Shown: one piece after another, positions 37,301-48,900 of the stretch | Layout: each line of letters begins with the position of its first letter | Position numbering within the stretch: the stretch's first letter is position 1 | Source of the DNA: Rachycentron canadum | Taxonomy: Eukaryota > Chordata > Actinopteri > Carangiformes > Rachycentridae | Length of the DNA stretch: 64,000 bases | Assembly: GCA_038496675.1 (NCBI GenBank) | Contig: CM076656.1 | Span: forward strand, 1,339,050 to 1,403,049 | Direction of reading: 5' to 3' | Program-made: the position numbers and the translations under genes | The notes under the pieces: generated by a model | The model's input: the letters and a program-made list of their open reading frames with translations, nothing else | What the model was told of the DNA's origin: nothing | The model's database searches: none

Positions 37301-39764
37301 TATTTAAGTTGCAGTGAAGCAGTGATAGTATTTCTATAGTGTATTTCTTGATGAATTAATTAAAAATATTAAAGGCAGAAGAAGAAAAAAGGGTGTTCCT
37401 GAATTCTCCTAAAAAAAAAAAAAAAAAAGCCATGAGAAGAAAACTCGACAACATTTCAAACAGGACATGTAAAGTTAGTTAAAAATTATATTCAGTTTCT
37501 TGCGCCATCATCACATCGTTGGGTCCCTACTCTTTATCCCCACTGTCTTTTCTGAGGGCGTAAAAACAAGGTCAAAAACAATATCCAGTTGTGCTAATCC
37601 CATAAGAGATCATGGCTGTTTTTACATCCTCTTACCCTGCTTGTCTGCAAAACAGGATCATTATCAATAACAACAACAACAGAACAAGACCAGAGACTGA
37701 ATCCATCATGCCACACGATTTTGGTTTTTGGCGTCCCGAAAGATCACACCTGTTACCTCCAGATGTGTCTCCCTACAGGAGTACCCACAGAGGGGGGTCG
37801 GGGTGGGTTTACAGGCAAAACATTGGGTATTGTCCCCGCAGGACAATTGAATACACTTGTTTAACAGTCCGACCGACCAAACACAATGACAGCACTCACG
37901 GTACACTGAGAATGGATGAACAATGAATGAGCAGAGACAAGCCGAGCACAACGAAAATGGCACGGTGTAACTAGCAGCTAGTTTCTCTCTGACAGCTAAA
38001 CCAGTGTGTTTAAGTAAGAGTTGTGTTAAAACCTTGTCAGGATAATCTCCTGGTTTTGACACAAAACTTTTACTGCAGGTCCTTACTGACTAACTAACTT
38101 GAAATATATTTTTTAGATCTTTCTGCAACTCCGACAACATACTCACCAAAGTAGAAACGAATCAGGCAGCCAATTTCTGGATTCATCCCTTCCTCCTGCA
38201 CCCTCCAAACATCCTCAAACCCCAGATTAGTGAGGTACTCGTTTAATATCTGCAGAGGCCTCTCATCATCTCCCAGCCGCCGCACAGCTCCACCATGCAG
38301 CTGGACAAAGAGGGCTGGCGTCGGACTAGTATTGATGGGCTCCAGCCATCCCCTGTTCCCCCCGGGGATCTCTGGGTCAGGCTGGACAGATGCTTGGCTG
38401 GTCAGGGGCCGAGACTGAGAGCTGCTGGAGCATTTAGAGGGAGGGTTGATTAATTTGGGGGTGTCTGTGTTGTCCCCAGCTCCAGTTTCAGTGTCACGAT
38501 CTAGTCTTGTCCCTTGGTTGGAAGCACTCGGAGGGTCAGTGGTGGTGGGTTCTTCTGCCTGCTGGTCTGCAGCAGAGTCGCCGGTTGAGTGTGTTGGAGA
38601 AGAGGTGAGATCTACTTCATCTGAGGAACTCTCAAACGGGTCAGGTCCCTCAGTGGCACTGTCACAGTTCGGGCTCAGCACTGAGGAGTCGGTACCCAAA
38701 CCAAGCCCATCACTGAGTGAGTCTCGGTGCTCTGTGCTTCTGGGTCCACCTGGGCTGAAGTCCTCACAGGTGCTGCTCTCCATATCTGAACCAGAATAGA
38801 CTCCATAACAGTCTGCCACACTCAAATCCACCCCAATGTCATTCAGATACCCCTCAGATGAAGAGTTGCTCGCAGTCTTATCATCTAACAAGTTAGAGGA
38901 CAGTTTAGTGTAAGGACAATACTGCTTTGTGTGCTCTTTCTCGTCTCCTTTGGGGTTTTTGACATCCACACTACCACCAAGACTTTTAATATCATCGCTC
39001 GGTCCAGTGCTGTCTTTACAGTTATCATTTAGGTCGACTAAAGCAGAAGTTTTACAGCTAATTCTCAACACAGCCCCAGCTTTGCTCCCTTCCAGCTTAC
39101 AGGCTACTTCTTTAGCAGTGGTGTCCACGGTGCACAGCACGGGCCGTGGGTAGGAGGGCGTGAGCCAGTCGTGGACGTGAATGCAGCCCCGCCGTAGGTC
39201 CGATCTCACCCACGTCTTATCAGAGGCCTGAAGCTGCTTTGACTGCTTCTGCCGAAGGAAAGTCTTCCTATCCAGGCTGAGGGTGCTCAGCGGCGAGACG
39301 GAGGGAGCGGGGCTGGCCGCCTCCGCCGAGGACACCCCGAGCGAGCTGCTGGTCGGGGGAGCCCCCAGCGACAGATTCCTCTTGTGCCTCTGCCGCCTCC
39401 TGCTCAGCAAAGAGTTGACAGAAGTGCTGCTGCTGACTGATGTCAGACCGTAGATGTTGGCTGCTTTCACGGCGGGCACGTTCATATTTTTGGCCGCGCC
39501 GCCGATAGCGTTGGCAACTTGGTTTTGATAGATCCCGTTCCTTATCGCAATCTGGAGAAGGGAGGTGGCCGCAAGTCCCTTCCCAAAGAGTTTCGCCTCT
39601 GCGCCCCCTCCGTCATCCTCCCCGATGGACGGTCTCTTTCCAGCAGACAGCGGTGTTAATCCACTCGTCTTCACTGAGTTACTGTCGCTGCCGGCATCGG
39701 AGATCCCCTGTGATGTCGATGGAGTAGAAACTGCTCCGGACTCGTTTTCCTTCACACTTTCCAT
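21319..39764 (-). CDS. phlpp1: PH domain leucine-rich repeat protein phosphatase 1, complete, 17 exons
   Basis: Exons 5' to 3': 38147-39764, 34070-34266, 33045-33170, 32794-32942, 29954-30100, 28832-29059, 28353-28555, 28190-28250, 28005-28100, 26546-26701, 26130-26330, 25665-25827, 24242-24372, 24027-24143, 23049-23243, 22718-22955, 21319-22473. All are GT-AG and in phase: 5181 nt, 1726 aa (human PHLPP1 1717). Order: Ser-rich N-terminus with SLLSRRRQRHKRNLS and SLDRKTFLRQK; a Ras-association-like part near residues 460-540; PH domain about 545-647 (VQLSGVFNVRKGK...LRWHRTASK); leucine-rich repeats about 650-1185; PP2C-type phosphatase from about 1185 with YGVFDGDRN and GSRGLWD; Ser/Pro-rich tail ending VTPL, a class I PDZ ligand. 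PHLPP1 dephosphorylates the Akt Ser473-type site and PKC. PAVWSHGYTEASG and the TPL end favour PHLPP1 over PHLPP2. Introns are short except for introns 1 (3.9 kb) and 4 (2.7 kb). Confidence 0.96.
24401..24605 (-). repeat. Dispersed teleost repeat, minus orientation
   Basis: Reads 'cctgcatgtctttggactgggggaggaa', then 'ggagggaacccacgcaggcacagggagaacgtgcag', and opens with 'ttcatccattatccacactacttatcc'. This is the complement of the element at about 61000-61290, which reads 'cctcccacggtccaaagacatgtaggtt' and ends in gatgaatggatggg. It is a very common fish interspersed repeat with a tRNA-like head. It lies in phlpp1 intron 12. Confidence 0.75.
24615..24795 (-). repeat. tRNA-derived SINE, minus orientation
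   Basis: On the minus strand it begins gcagcggcaggaagagtggcctagtggtcagg (A-box-like tggcctagtgg) and has a B-box-like gtttgatccc. The 3' side carries the 'gagagtacagagacaggaaatgatgtg' type block and an A/T-rich end near 24620. It abuts the preceding repeat, giving a nested repeat cluster in phlpp1 intron 12. Confidence 0.7.
25288..25364. repeat. (CT)n(CA)n microsatellite
   Basis: A CT tract of about 8 units runs directly into about 31 CA units, in phlpp1 intron 12. It is the source of apparent Cys/Val or Thr/His-rich reading frames. Confidence 0.95.
26732..26759. repeat. (TG)n microsatellite
   Basis: About 14 TG units in phlpp1 intron 9, close to the exon 10 acceptor at 26701. Confidence 0.9.
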
Positions 39765-40200
39765 CCTGTTAGCTAGCGGCAGCTGCGGCGTCGGTTAGTT
39801 AGCAACAGCCCGCAGGTGAGCGCTAGCCCGCGTTAGCCGAGAGCCGTTAGCTCACTGGTAGTTACTGGCTAGTTTCTCTTGGCGGCTCCACGTTAGCTTA
39901 GCATGCTAAGGTGCTGCGCAGTTCGTCCGAAGAGTTACACCGCTACATCATCCCGTCTGATAACACGCCCGTTAGCTCTCCCACGGGAGCTAACCGGCCG
40001 GTCGACACGAGAAAACGCTCTTCTAATCGGTCGCCATGGAAGCTAACGCGAGAAGGCGCGACCGCTACTGTACAAACCGAAGGGAGCGACGGTCAGTGGT
40101 ACACGGTGGACAGGGCGGGGTCTCATTGGATATGAATTATGACGCGTTCACGTGCTGTCACAATGCTCGGAATTCACCGCTTGTCTCGGCGTGGCTTGGC
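39765..40200 (-). promoter_or_regulatory. phlpp1 promoter / 5' UTR region
   Basis: GC- and CpG-richer than its surroundings. On the minus strand, upstream of the phlpp1 ATG, it carries a CCAAT box (40125-40129), a GC box ccccgccc close by (40113-40120) and an E-box cacgtg (40149-40154). No TATA box is placed convincingly, as is usual for a CpG-type housekeeping promoter. The transcription start is inferred only. Confidence 0.5.
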
Positions 40201-42927
40201 ACGTCTGGTTTCAAATGATCTAAGGGATAAAGTTACTAGCTCTTACTATTCAAAGTAAATATGAGAAAAGGGAAATCAGGTCAGGACGGACACCTGCTCT
40301 AATTTATTTCCTCCTGGCCACAATGGCACACAAGAACAAACATACATAATCTCGTGTATCATATCACTTTAAAGTTTGAATATAATGCATGGAAAATAAA
40401 TTATATAAACAAAATAATACCGAATAGAGGTTTTTTGAACAGTGCAAAAATGGCAGTATATAGTATCACATAGATTAAATATGAACACGTATTAATATAG
40501 AATTTAGCTTTATATAACTCACATTAGTTATCAAATGCTATGAATGCCAGTGGTGTCTCTTTCACAACTTTCGATAGTGGGGATTACGAGGATAAACGAG
40601 GCAGTGAATGCAACATCAGCTGCAGATACATTACTTTCTTTCATCAAGCTCAACAGTTCCACTTCAAGAGGAGGATTTTGAACAAAAAAATGTTTGTCCC
40701 CGGCTCGATGACCCGAAATAATATCCTTCTACATGTTTATACAGCGAAACGTCCACAATTCCCTATTGAGTTTTGAGTTTGTTGTCTATCAGGCAGCACA
40801 TAAGGGATGTAACACATCTTCTGGTGCCACCTAATGGGAAACAAACAATATCACCGAGGCGACCAGTGACTCCTGAAGTAAGAACCACTTATTATTTCAA
40901 TCTCTATAATTCAGCGCTGGAGGAAATATTCAGACCCTTTCACATAAAACACTCCACTGAAAGTCAAACCTCTCTATTGAAAATAAAGTAACAGCAATAA
41001 AATGGACTTAAAATGTTAAAAGTAAAGTGCTCATTGCCAGTGCTTCATCATTATATTTTATGTTGATTATCTATAATTACTGAAGAACTTAAATTTTCTA
41101 CTGGATCACAGAGGAGCTATAAACGACTTTATTGAGTAGTTTAATTTATGGCATTACATTTTAAATTCTTTCTTTTCTTTTTTGACTTTCTTGCTTGTTT
41201 GCAAACATATACACGTGTCTTGTAAACCCAAGCAAGTTGGGTATAGTTTTCTGCTTCACTCAGTAAAAAGTATCATTGTACAAATTTAAAAAAAAAGTGT
41301 TTCATTGAAATGTAGTGGAGTATAAGTATAAAGATGCAGAAAATTGAAATGTTTAATTAGTGTCACTTCAACTTTGAAGCATAAAAGATGAGTAAATTGG
41401 CTTAAATATAAATACAAACACACAGTTAGCACAAATCATAGGATTCACTTTATTTACTTGTTTCCCTTATCAGATGAGGATCTGGTCAGGTGTCCTTCAC
41501 TTCAAAATGTTTTCTGCAGGACTGATAAAGTCGAGCTCAAACAGTTTAATCAACCACTATTTGAGCTAATGAGTGTTTTTGTGAGAGAGGTGTATCTGTA
41601 TCTGTCTTTATCACTTTTGCATGCACACAAACAGGGTGAACTGCTGTCACACCACAGTCCAACAGAGGGCAAAGTGCAAGCTGTAACAGTATAGTTTATC
41701 TTGCTCTCTCTCTCTTTCTATCCCTCCCTCCCCCCTGTCAAGTCTCCACCTCATTTTCTTTAGCAGTCATACAGACTTTCACTCATCAAGCTTCATACTG
41801 CTGTGATCTTGACTTCTTGTTTGTTTCACCAACAGCCGAGGTAAGAACTTTTTCTGTTGTATCTTAAGATATGTAAGTTGTCTCCTTGTGACTCACACAG
41901 TGAAGTCTGAATGAATGATAATCTGCTCCCACCACAGCCTCCCTGCTTTTTCAGCACAGCTTAATCCAAACTGCACTCATTAGACTTGAAGTTTGTTTTT
42001 TTTCCCCTTGAATCTTACTGGAAACTGGTGCTGGTCCAGATTTTACTCCCCAACCACCGTTTTCAGTAAATAAAAGACTGGATGATAAATCTCAGGAAGG
42101 GGGTGGTAGCCAGTAAAAAACATCTCCCCGCAGATGCACAGGGAAGGGGTGAGGGATTAGCCTCCTGACACATTAAGACACTGAACCCCAGGAGAGACAT
42201 TTCCACTGGGATTCAGTCCATTTTAAGGGGTCATTTAATCCTGCATCAAGTCTTAAAAGCTTATGTTTCTTGGGACAAGTGAAAAGCCTTGCCAGTGGGG
42301 GTGTGATAATTACACTTGTTACCAATGCAAATTAACTTCCTGCAAAGATGTCTCTTGGAAGAAGTGACATGATTTTGATACGAATAAGATAAGAGTCTGA
42401 AGCAATTGAGATATCCTTGAAAAAAAGAGAAGGAAGAAAATGCAATTACCTCATCCTGCTGGCGGATTTAATTCAATGTCTTTATGATAAAATAAAATTG
42501 TGTAATTCAATAAGGAGCCTCAGCCAGGATCAGATGGACATAGGGGGGATTAGTTTACTGGTCTGATAAAGAGCACTCAGGGAAAGAAAAAATTAAATAG
42601 GGGATCGAAATGGAGATGGCAGGATAGGACACTAAAGGACGACAAGCAAAGCAATGGCTGGTCACTGTCAATTTCAGTTCTGGTGTTTTGCACAAAACAC
42701 TTTCAATTTCAAACAATCTGTCACCAAACAACAGCTCTATTCATGCTGCATTTAAGATGCCAGAGGATGTTTTTCCACTGCCAACTTGTGCCTGAAGGAG
42801 AGAAGAGAAAGAAACAAAGATGGCTAATCCATTTTGGAATGCCCTCTTTTAAAATGAGAAATAGAGACTATAATTAGATGTGGCTAGTCTAAGCTCAAGG
42901 ACTTTCCTAAGCAGCTCTCCCTATAGC

Positions 42928-42930
<3 letters not shown>

Positions 42931-43009
<79 letters not shown>

Positions 43010-43028
43010 TGTGTGTTTGTGTGTGTGG
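42931..43028. repeat. (GT)n microsatellite
   Basis: About 98 bases of GT with two TTT interruptions near its right end. Confidence 0.95.
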
Positions 43029-43358
43029 ATGCATGTGTGTGGATGGATGTGTGTGGTTAAGTCGCACACTTCCGTTTGTTTTGGTTCCTCAGGCAGAGCA
43101 CTGACAAATTTAGATTGCAGCAGAATAAAAATGCTGGAAAAATAGAAAACAGAGCAGAAATACATAATTGGAGAGTAGTCACTCATTAAGATTGTTTGCC
43201 CAACCCTGTCAACTGTTTCAGCAAGGGCACATCATACTCACTCAAAAACAGAGCCACGGGGGTGAAGACAAGTTTGTATAGATATGTACATTTCGCACAT
43301 GTGTGTCAAAACAAGCTTGGGCACCAGATGAGTACCATCTGAAACAACATGTCAGTAC

Positions 43359-43463
43359 CGCGTTGATAGAAGCACAAGGGAACTGCACAGTCTTGGGTTC
43401 AGTGCTCAGCAGCAGCACGTCTGACTTGACCTTGTCCCACATCATCTGTTTCTCTTTCTGAGA
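43359..43463 (-). other. Exon-like 105-base segment of unknown gene
   Basis: On the minus strand the segment is preceded by a good acceptor (ctatgtttcag) and followed by a donor (gtactga). It is open through 35 codons, begins and ends in phase 0, and reads as a plausible globular or coiled protein piece (SQKEKQMMWDKVKSDVLL, then STEPKTVQFPCASINA). Codon use looks coding-like: GTG, CTG, AAG and GAC are frequent. I do not recognise the family and found no partner exons nearby. It could be an exon of a minus-strand gene whose other exons are small, a pseudogene remnant, or chance. Confidence 0.4.
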
Positions 43464-43707
43464 CTGAAACATAGGGATGACAAATGATTTTAATAGAAGT
43501 TGCCTAATCATTATCCCATTGTTTTGAGTCACAATTTTGTAACTAAGTTACAGTGCAGACTAAATTTTTAACTTTTAAGGTACAAATTCACCATGCAAAA
43601 TACCAAGTGTCAGACCAAGTAGCCTGTGTAAACATGAACAATTAATTTTCATTTTATGAGAATGTTGATTGCATGCACAGATTAATGACTGAACTCTTAA
43701 TTAATTT

Positions 43708-44255
43708 AAAGGTCCCACATATAGTCTAAAAACAGATGTCACAAAGCATGATGCATTAGCCTGTATTCAGAAACTGAGCCTTAAAATAAGATGTCGGGAC
43801 TTCTGTAACTTTCTGATGTCACAAAGAGGACAGTAGATGCAAAACTACATTGATGGTGGCTTAAAATGTGGGACCTGTGTGGGATCAATTCTGATCAATT
43901 GTAACAAAACCTAAAGATTTTTAATTACAGTAAACTTTGTAACTTTGTGATGTCACAACAAAGAAGTCACTACACCAAGCCACACTCCCAAACCCAGTCC
44001 ATCTGGACCCACCATCCAACTTTGCAGGATTTGGTTTCTTTGGGTATTTATGTGAAATTTGCTATATTTTTATTTAGAGCACTTAGAAAACAGTCTGGCT
44101 GACTGACCTGTTGTTACCAGAGCTCCAGAGAGAAGACTGAGAGAGATGTAAAACTACACTGAGATGGTTTTTATAACTGCAAATATGTCCTGTGAATGAT
44201 ACCAAGGCTTAAAATAAATACACAGGAAAAGTGTCAAATATGGACCCTTAAAATT
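43708..44255 (-). repeat. MITE-like dispersed element(s)
   Basis: A short unit, 43708-43884, starts ttaaaggtcccacat and ends atgtgggacc, so its ends are inverted repeats. It is followed by a longer minus-oriented copy to about 44255 containing 'gtgatgtcacaacaaag', 'gagatgtaaaactacact' and 'gtcaaatatggacccttaa'. The blocks match the complement of the copy at 59007-59518. Confidence 0.65.
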
Positions 44256-45049
44256 TCTATAAGGAATTTTTTGTGGATTCAGTTAGAAAAACCACGCCAT
44301 AATACGCAGGGCATAAGTAATCTAATTGAAAAACGATAAATAATAATAAGACATTTAAGAAAAAGAGGGAATGACTGCACCAGATTGTGACAAAATGAGA
44401 AGAAGAGAACAGTCAGCATTTATATTGCTGTTATAATAATATCATGATGAGTTTCGGACATTTGGCCAATCTGACATCCTTTACACTGCACCATCAATGT
44501 GCCACCGTCATGTGACAGAATTATACTATGATCCTGTTTGTGAAGCAATGCAGATTAAGAATGAAACAGAAAAATTGTGATGGCATAAAACCTGAGTGTT
44601 TTCATCCATGCTGCAGTGGTTCCCAGTGGGTCGTTTCTGTATGTTGCTCTGGTGAAAACGGTTGTATGACTGTTTACTCTGCTGTGGTCACATGGTCAGG
44701 GTGAAGGCTAGGTTAACCACCACTCTTTGTACACCCTTCCCTGCTCCACTATCTGCTGATCTCCCTCCCACAGATGAGCATGTAATGTAATTGTAATTAA
44801 ACATGTAATTGCTCCGGTCCATATATGCTCATAAAGGACCCCGATACCACAGAATTGCCCACTGCACTGTTTACAGAGAAATGTGGGAGGAAATCACATT
44901 CTTCAGGATCTCAGATTAGATTCTGAGGAAAAAAATTCAGAAACAATAGACAGGCTGTTCATATTTAAATTTGTAAAGCCTAAAAGTTATTCTAAGCAAA
45001 AAGAACACTTACGGGCACATTTCATCACCCTGGATTTACAAGAAAATAA

Positions 45050-45260
45050 CAACAGTTTTCACGTGTTTTTAATAAGTGTTGATATCCACAAGAAGAAATA
45101 TTTGTGGTTTTAACAACCAAAAACCATCTCAGTGTAATTTGACATCTCTATTAGGCTTCTCCTAGGAGATTTAGAAACAACAGGTCAACAAATCAGTGAG
45201 CATCTGACTGTTGATTAATCAATTGGACAAACAATTATTCAGCATCATTTAAGACATTTT
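45050..45260 (+). repeat. MITE-like dispersed element, partial
   Basis: Shares 'gttgatatccacaagaagaaatatttgtggtttt', 'catctctattaggcttctc' and 'caacaggtcaac' with the longer copies at 53675 and 59007. It is truncated or decayed on both sides. Confidence 0.6.
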
Positions 45261-45926
45261 TTGATTTCAGTTTCTTATGTTCATACCTGCTATTTTTCTT
45301 AGTACTAAATCATCACCTTAAAATCATCTTAAATTGGTTGGACAGGAAATGCTTATAAACCCTTCATTAATACTACTGATAAGACTTTTTCCTTTTCAAA
45401 TATTGGGCTGCTGATGCTTAAAACTAATGATAAACCTATACAAAATGTTGTGTAGTCATGTGATTACAACATTTTTGCCAAGGCCATGAACTTCTGTTTT
45501 CAGTTGAATGGTTTTGTGTTGATGAGTAATGAGGTTGTGTTGGTGTTTGGACAGCATCAGTCCTCTCTGACTCATTATGTCCCCTGCTGTCACGAGGTGA
45601 ATGAGGAGTTCCAGTCACTAAGGATTTGGTTCAGTCCTTATTTTTCTGGCCTTGACTCCGCTTTGTTTTAGCATCGCATCCAGTAAAAGGATTTTGGGAT
45701 TAAAAACACTGACCGCAGTTGAACCCAGATATTGCTGTCTGAGCCAAAAACACTCTGCTTTACTTGCTGTTCCAGCTGATAGGGCATAAGCGCTGATAAA
45801 TGCTCTGCAAACAGCTGCTGACTTGGGGTGAAAATTCTCACTTCACTAAATTTTCCATCACTTTCATTGTCACGCCCTGGATTTCACTTCCCTTGTCTTT
45901 ACAGGTGCATGTGACTGAAGTTAGTC

Positions 45927-48900
45927 ATGGAGGAACCACGTCAAATCGATCTGACCTACATCACTGAACGTATCATTGCCATATTCTGCCCTCGTGAGTG
46001 TCTGGAGGAAACATACATGCAAAACCTGCAGGAAGTTATTCCCATGCTGCAGTCGAAGCATGGACACAACTACATGGTGAGATGACTGGAACACACAGGA
46101 AGATCTCTAGAGTCTAGATGTTAAGTTAAAGTAGCAATACCACAATGTAGAAATTTGCAAAATGTTACTTGGATAACCAACAGGGCAAAGCGGGCAACCA
46201 CAGAAGCTCTGAATTCCCAAGGCCACCAAATGCCTCAGGTTTATTGCATATTATTTGGGTCTACAAAATGTGATAAATTTATTTGAAATGTGCACAGCTG
46301 TGATGGCTCCTGCCTCCACCATCCTCCATTTGCCAAAGTTAACATATTCAAATTGCTTTATTTTGTCAAAATCAAACATACTAAATTCTTTTATCATGGA
46401 AAACCTGGAAAATAACAAATATTCAAATATTCTTTTTATGCCTCAGCACCAGCAACAGCCGGGACCAGAGGTGTTGTTTGATGTTCTCATAATCTCAAGA
46501 TCTTAGTTACACCTTGAGGGAATTTCTTCGAATTTAGTGATGAATGAAGTGATTAGAATTCAATTGAAGGGTCACTGTGGCCTCACAAAACACAATTTTG
46601 GCCAAAACTCACAAATTCATACAGTAATTATGACAATTTAACACAAATGTCCAACGGGATTGATTGACAAAGGGATATAACCATGCAACAGTTATTCTAG
46701 TTTGATTTAAAATAGAATTATTGTCAATTGATTTCCTAACAGGAGACCAGTTGATTAATGAGCTCCGGGGCCCCTGGGCCCATTAATGAATAAAATTACA
46801 TAAGCATTAGCATCATAATACGCTCAAAGTATCAAAAGTGGAAATGCTTTGTTTAGGTCTAAAAGTTCATCATGCTGACTGTGTTTTTCTTTCCTCCTCA
46901 GTTCATCAGCCTCTCACAAAAGAATGCCACTCTCACGCAAATGAACCACAAGGTAATGACAGCACTTCAGACGGCTCATTTAGAAGTGTAAATGTTGCAG
47001 TGTGTGGTTATGTACTGTATGTGTGATTCCTCTGTCAGGTTTTGGACACAGGTTGGGTGGATCTCCTGGCTCCCAGTTTGGATCAGATCTTCAGTGTGTG
47101 TGCAGCCATGGAGAACTGGCTGCAAACAAACCTGAAACATGTCCTGGTGTTACACTGCAGGGTGAACTCCTCACACTGTTCTTTAAATTGATCCATGTGC
47201 TGTATGTGAGCATGTAAAGTTTATTTGTCCTGATTTTGTCTTCCACAGGGAGGTAAAGGGCGACTTGGAGTCCTGGTGGCTTCTTACATCCACTTCAGCA
47301 ACATGTCAGCCAGGTAACACTGATATCAGGGTGAATTTCTTCAAGTATTATATATTGTAAGATGGCGAAGAAGCACTTTCACTGTGTCTCTCTCACTATC
47401 ACCAAAAAATCCCCAAAGCTTGTGGGATTTATCCGACAGGCATAAATGTCTGCACAAAATTTAAAGGCAATCCAAGTGGTCAAACAAATGAGCATCCCAA
47501 GAGCTATGGCCCTGGTTTGGCTGAAATACTATAAATGGAGAATATAAGAAATATGAAATTAAAATATTAAAAATCCAGATAATAAAATATACATTAAAAT
47601 ATGAAATTCAATTATGATTAAGAAAATAAAAAACAACAAATGAAGCCAAAGCAATGCCATCCTGGATAAAAGGTGAGAGCCAACTGAAGATATGACGTCA
47701 TGGTATAAGAAATAAAAGAAACCTCCGTGTGCCACCTCCCAACCGCTCATCTACTGCCATCAACAGGCCAAACGAAGAAGAACCTTCTCATGTTAAGTTC
47801 TGTCCAACAATGAACTTTTCAGCCTCTTGCCCAAATGTTTCGCTGAAGTAAAACTGTAAATAAATGACACGGTATTGACATTTACTGTTGGGCCTGTTTC
47901 CAGTTCAAAGAGCGCTGACAGAACAATAGACAGAGAAAACAAAGGCTGATCTATTGTACGTCTCCACCAAGCAAAGGGCGGCATCTCTGAAAGAAGAGAC
48001 TTTGACTTTGAACTGGACTGTTATTTGATTTTCAGATAGTGATCCTGTTGCTGTCGGACACCAGTGAATTAATTTACTCTTAACTTACCTGTGTGCCGGA
48101 CCACAGGCCTGTAGATGACACAAAACATTGCTCATTTCAGTCCAAGGCATTTGTTTTAGTTTATGTTGTCACATAGACTTACTTCTTTTTTATAGTCTCT
48201 ATGTTGGCTATTAAAAGCACATCCTCCTGTCATGTCTAATAGTGGGGTGAAGTGAAAGGTCAGTTAGAAACAGGTTTGTCACTGACAGCTAAAAATGTGG
48301 AAAAGAGGAAGATTGATTTCCATACTGCTGGCGTGCACGTGGGTGCGTGCTCCTGGCCGAACATTTGACTCCCTGTTGAGAATGATCTGATTTTGTCCAT
48401 TGTTCCCTTCTTGCAGTCGTATACTGTATGTGCCTGTTTGAGTGAGCGAGCACAGGTCTGCAAAAGTCTGTGAATGACTGTGAATCTGGTCCGATTGCTT
48501 CTAGTCAGTTCACTCAGATTTCAAAAGATGGTTGTATTGTTTTGTTCTGCAGATGGTTTTGTGTTTTTGGGTTGTCTGTCTGTCCATCCCAATCTTGTGA
48601 ACATCATATCTTACTAATGCCTTAAGGGGAACTTCTTCAAATTTGGAAAAAAAAAAAAAAGCTACATCCACACTGCGTTTTTATTTTAAAAGGCATCACT
48701 TCCGCTTTGTTTGAATCATGGAAACGATGACTTAGACATCCTTGGTTGTTTCCTGATTGGTGTTGCTGACCTTGTTGTCTTTGCTAGCAGCTGCTGTGCA
48801 GTTACATTTTTAATTTTAACACTACTGATAATATTTCTTCTGTTCCTTGTTTGTAGTATTTTGTGCAACTAATCAACTGCTGAGTAGACAATCTGCTTCC

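Larger units (their letters stand above)
40201..45904. other. Head-to-head region between phlpp1 and the tensin gene
   Basis: Mostly AT-rich and non-coding. It holds a GT microsatellite, two MITE-like copies and one unexplained exon-like segment (43359-43463, minus). A good donor, ccgag|gtaaga with exon end at 41840, preceded by a pyrimidine-rich stretch and a tatagttta motif near 41691, could be the end of a non-coding first exon of tensin. The tensin ATG exon has its own acceptor (tttacag, ending 45904) and so needs an upstream 5' UTR exon. Confidence 0.45.

Noticed and set aside
38230..39153. Plus-strand frames of 60-117 aa opposite phlpp1 exon 1
   Set aside because: Antisense shadows of a 1.6-kb GC-rich coding exon, without splice or homology support. 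The same holds for 21361-21984 opposite the last phlpp1 exon.
21319..39764. Naming the phosphatase phlpp2 because human MARVELD3 is beside PHLPP2
   Set aside because: The sequence disagrees: SHGYTEASGVKNK, the PHLPP1-type N-terminal extension and the TPL terminus are PHLPP1 traits.
42880..43186. Cys/Val-rich and Thr/His-rich frames
   Set aside because: Translations of a GT/CA microsatellite on either strand. The same applies to the frames at 25120-25371, 26497-26856 and 58467-58658.
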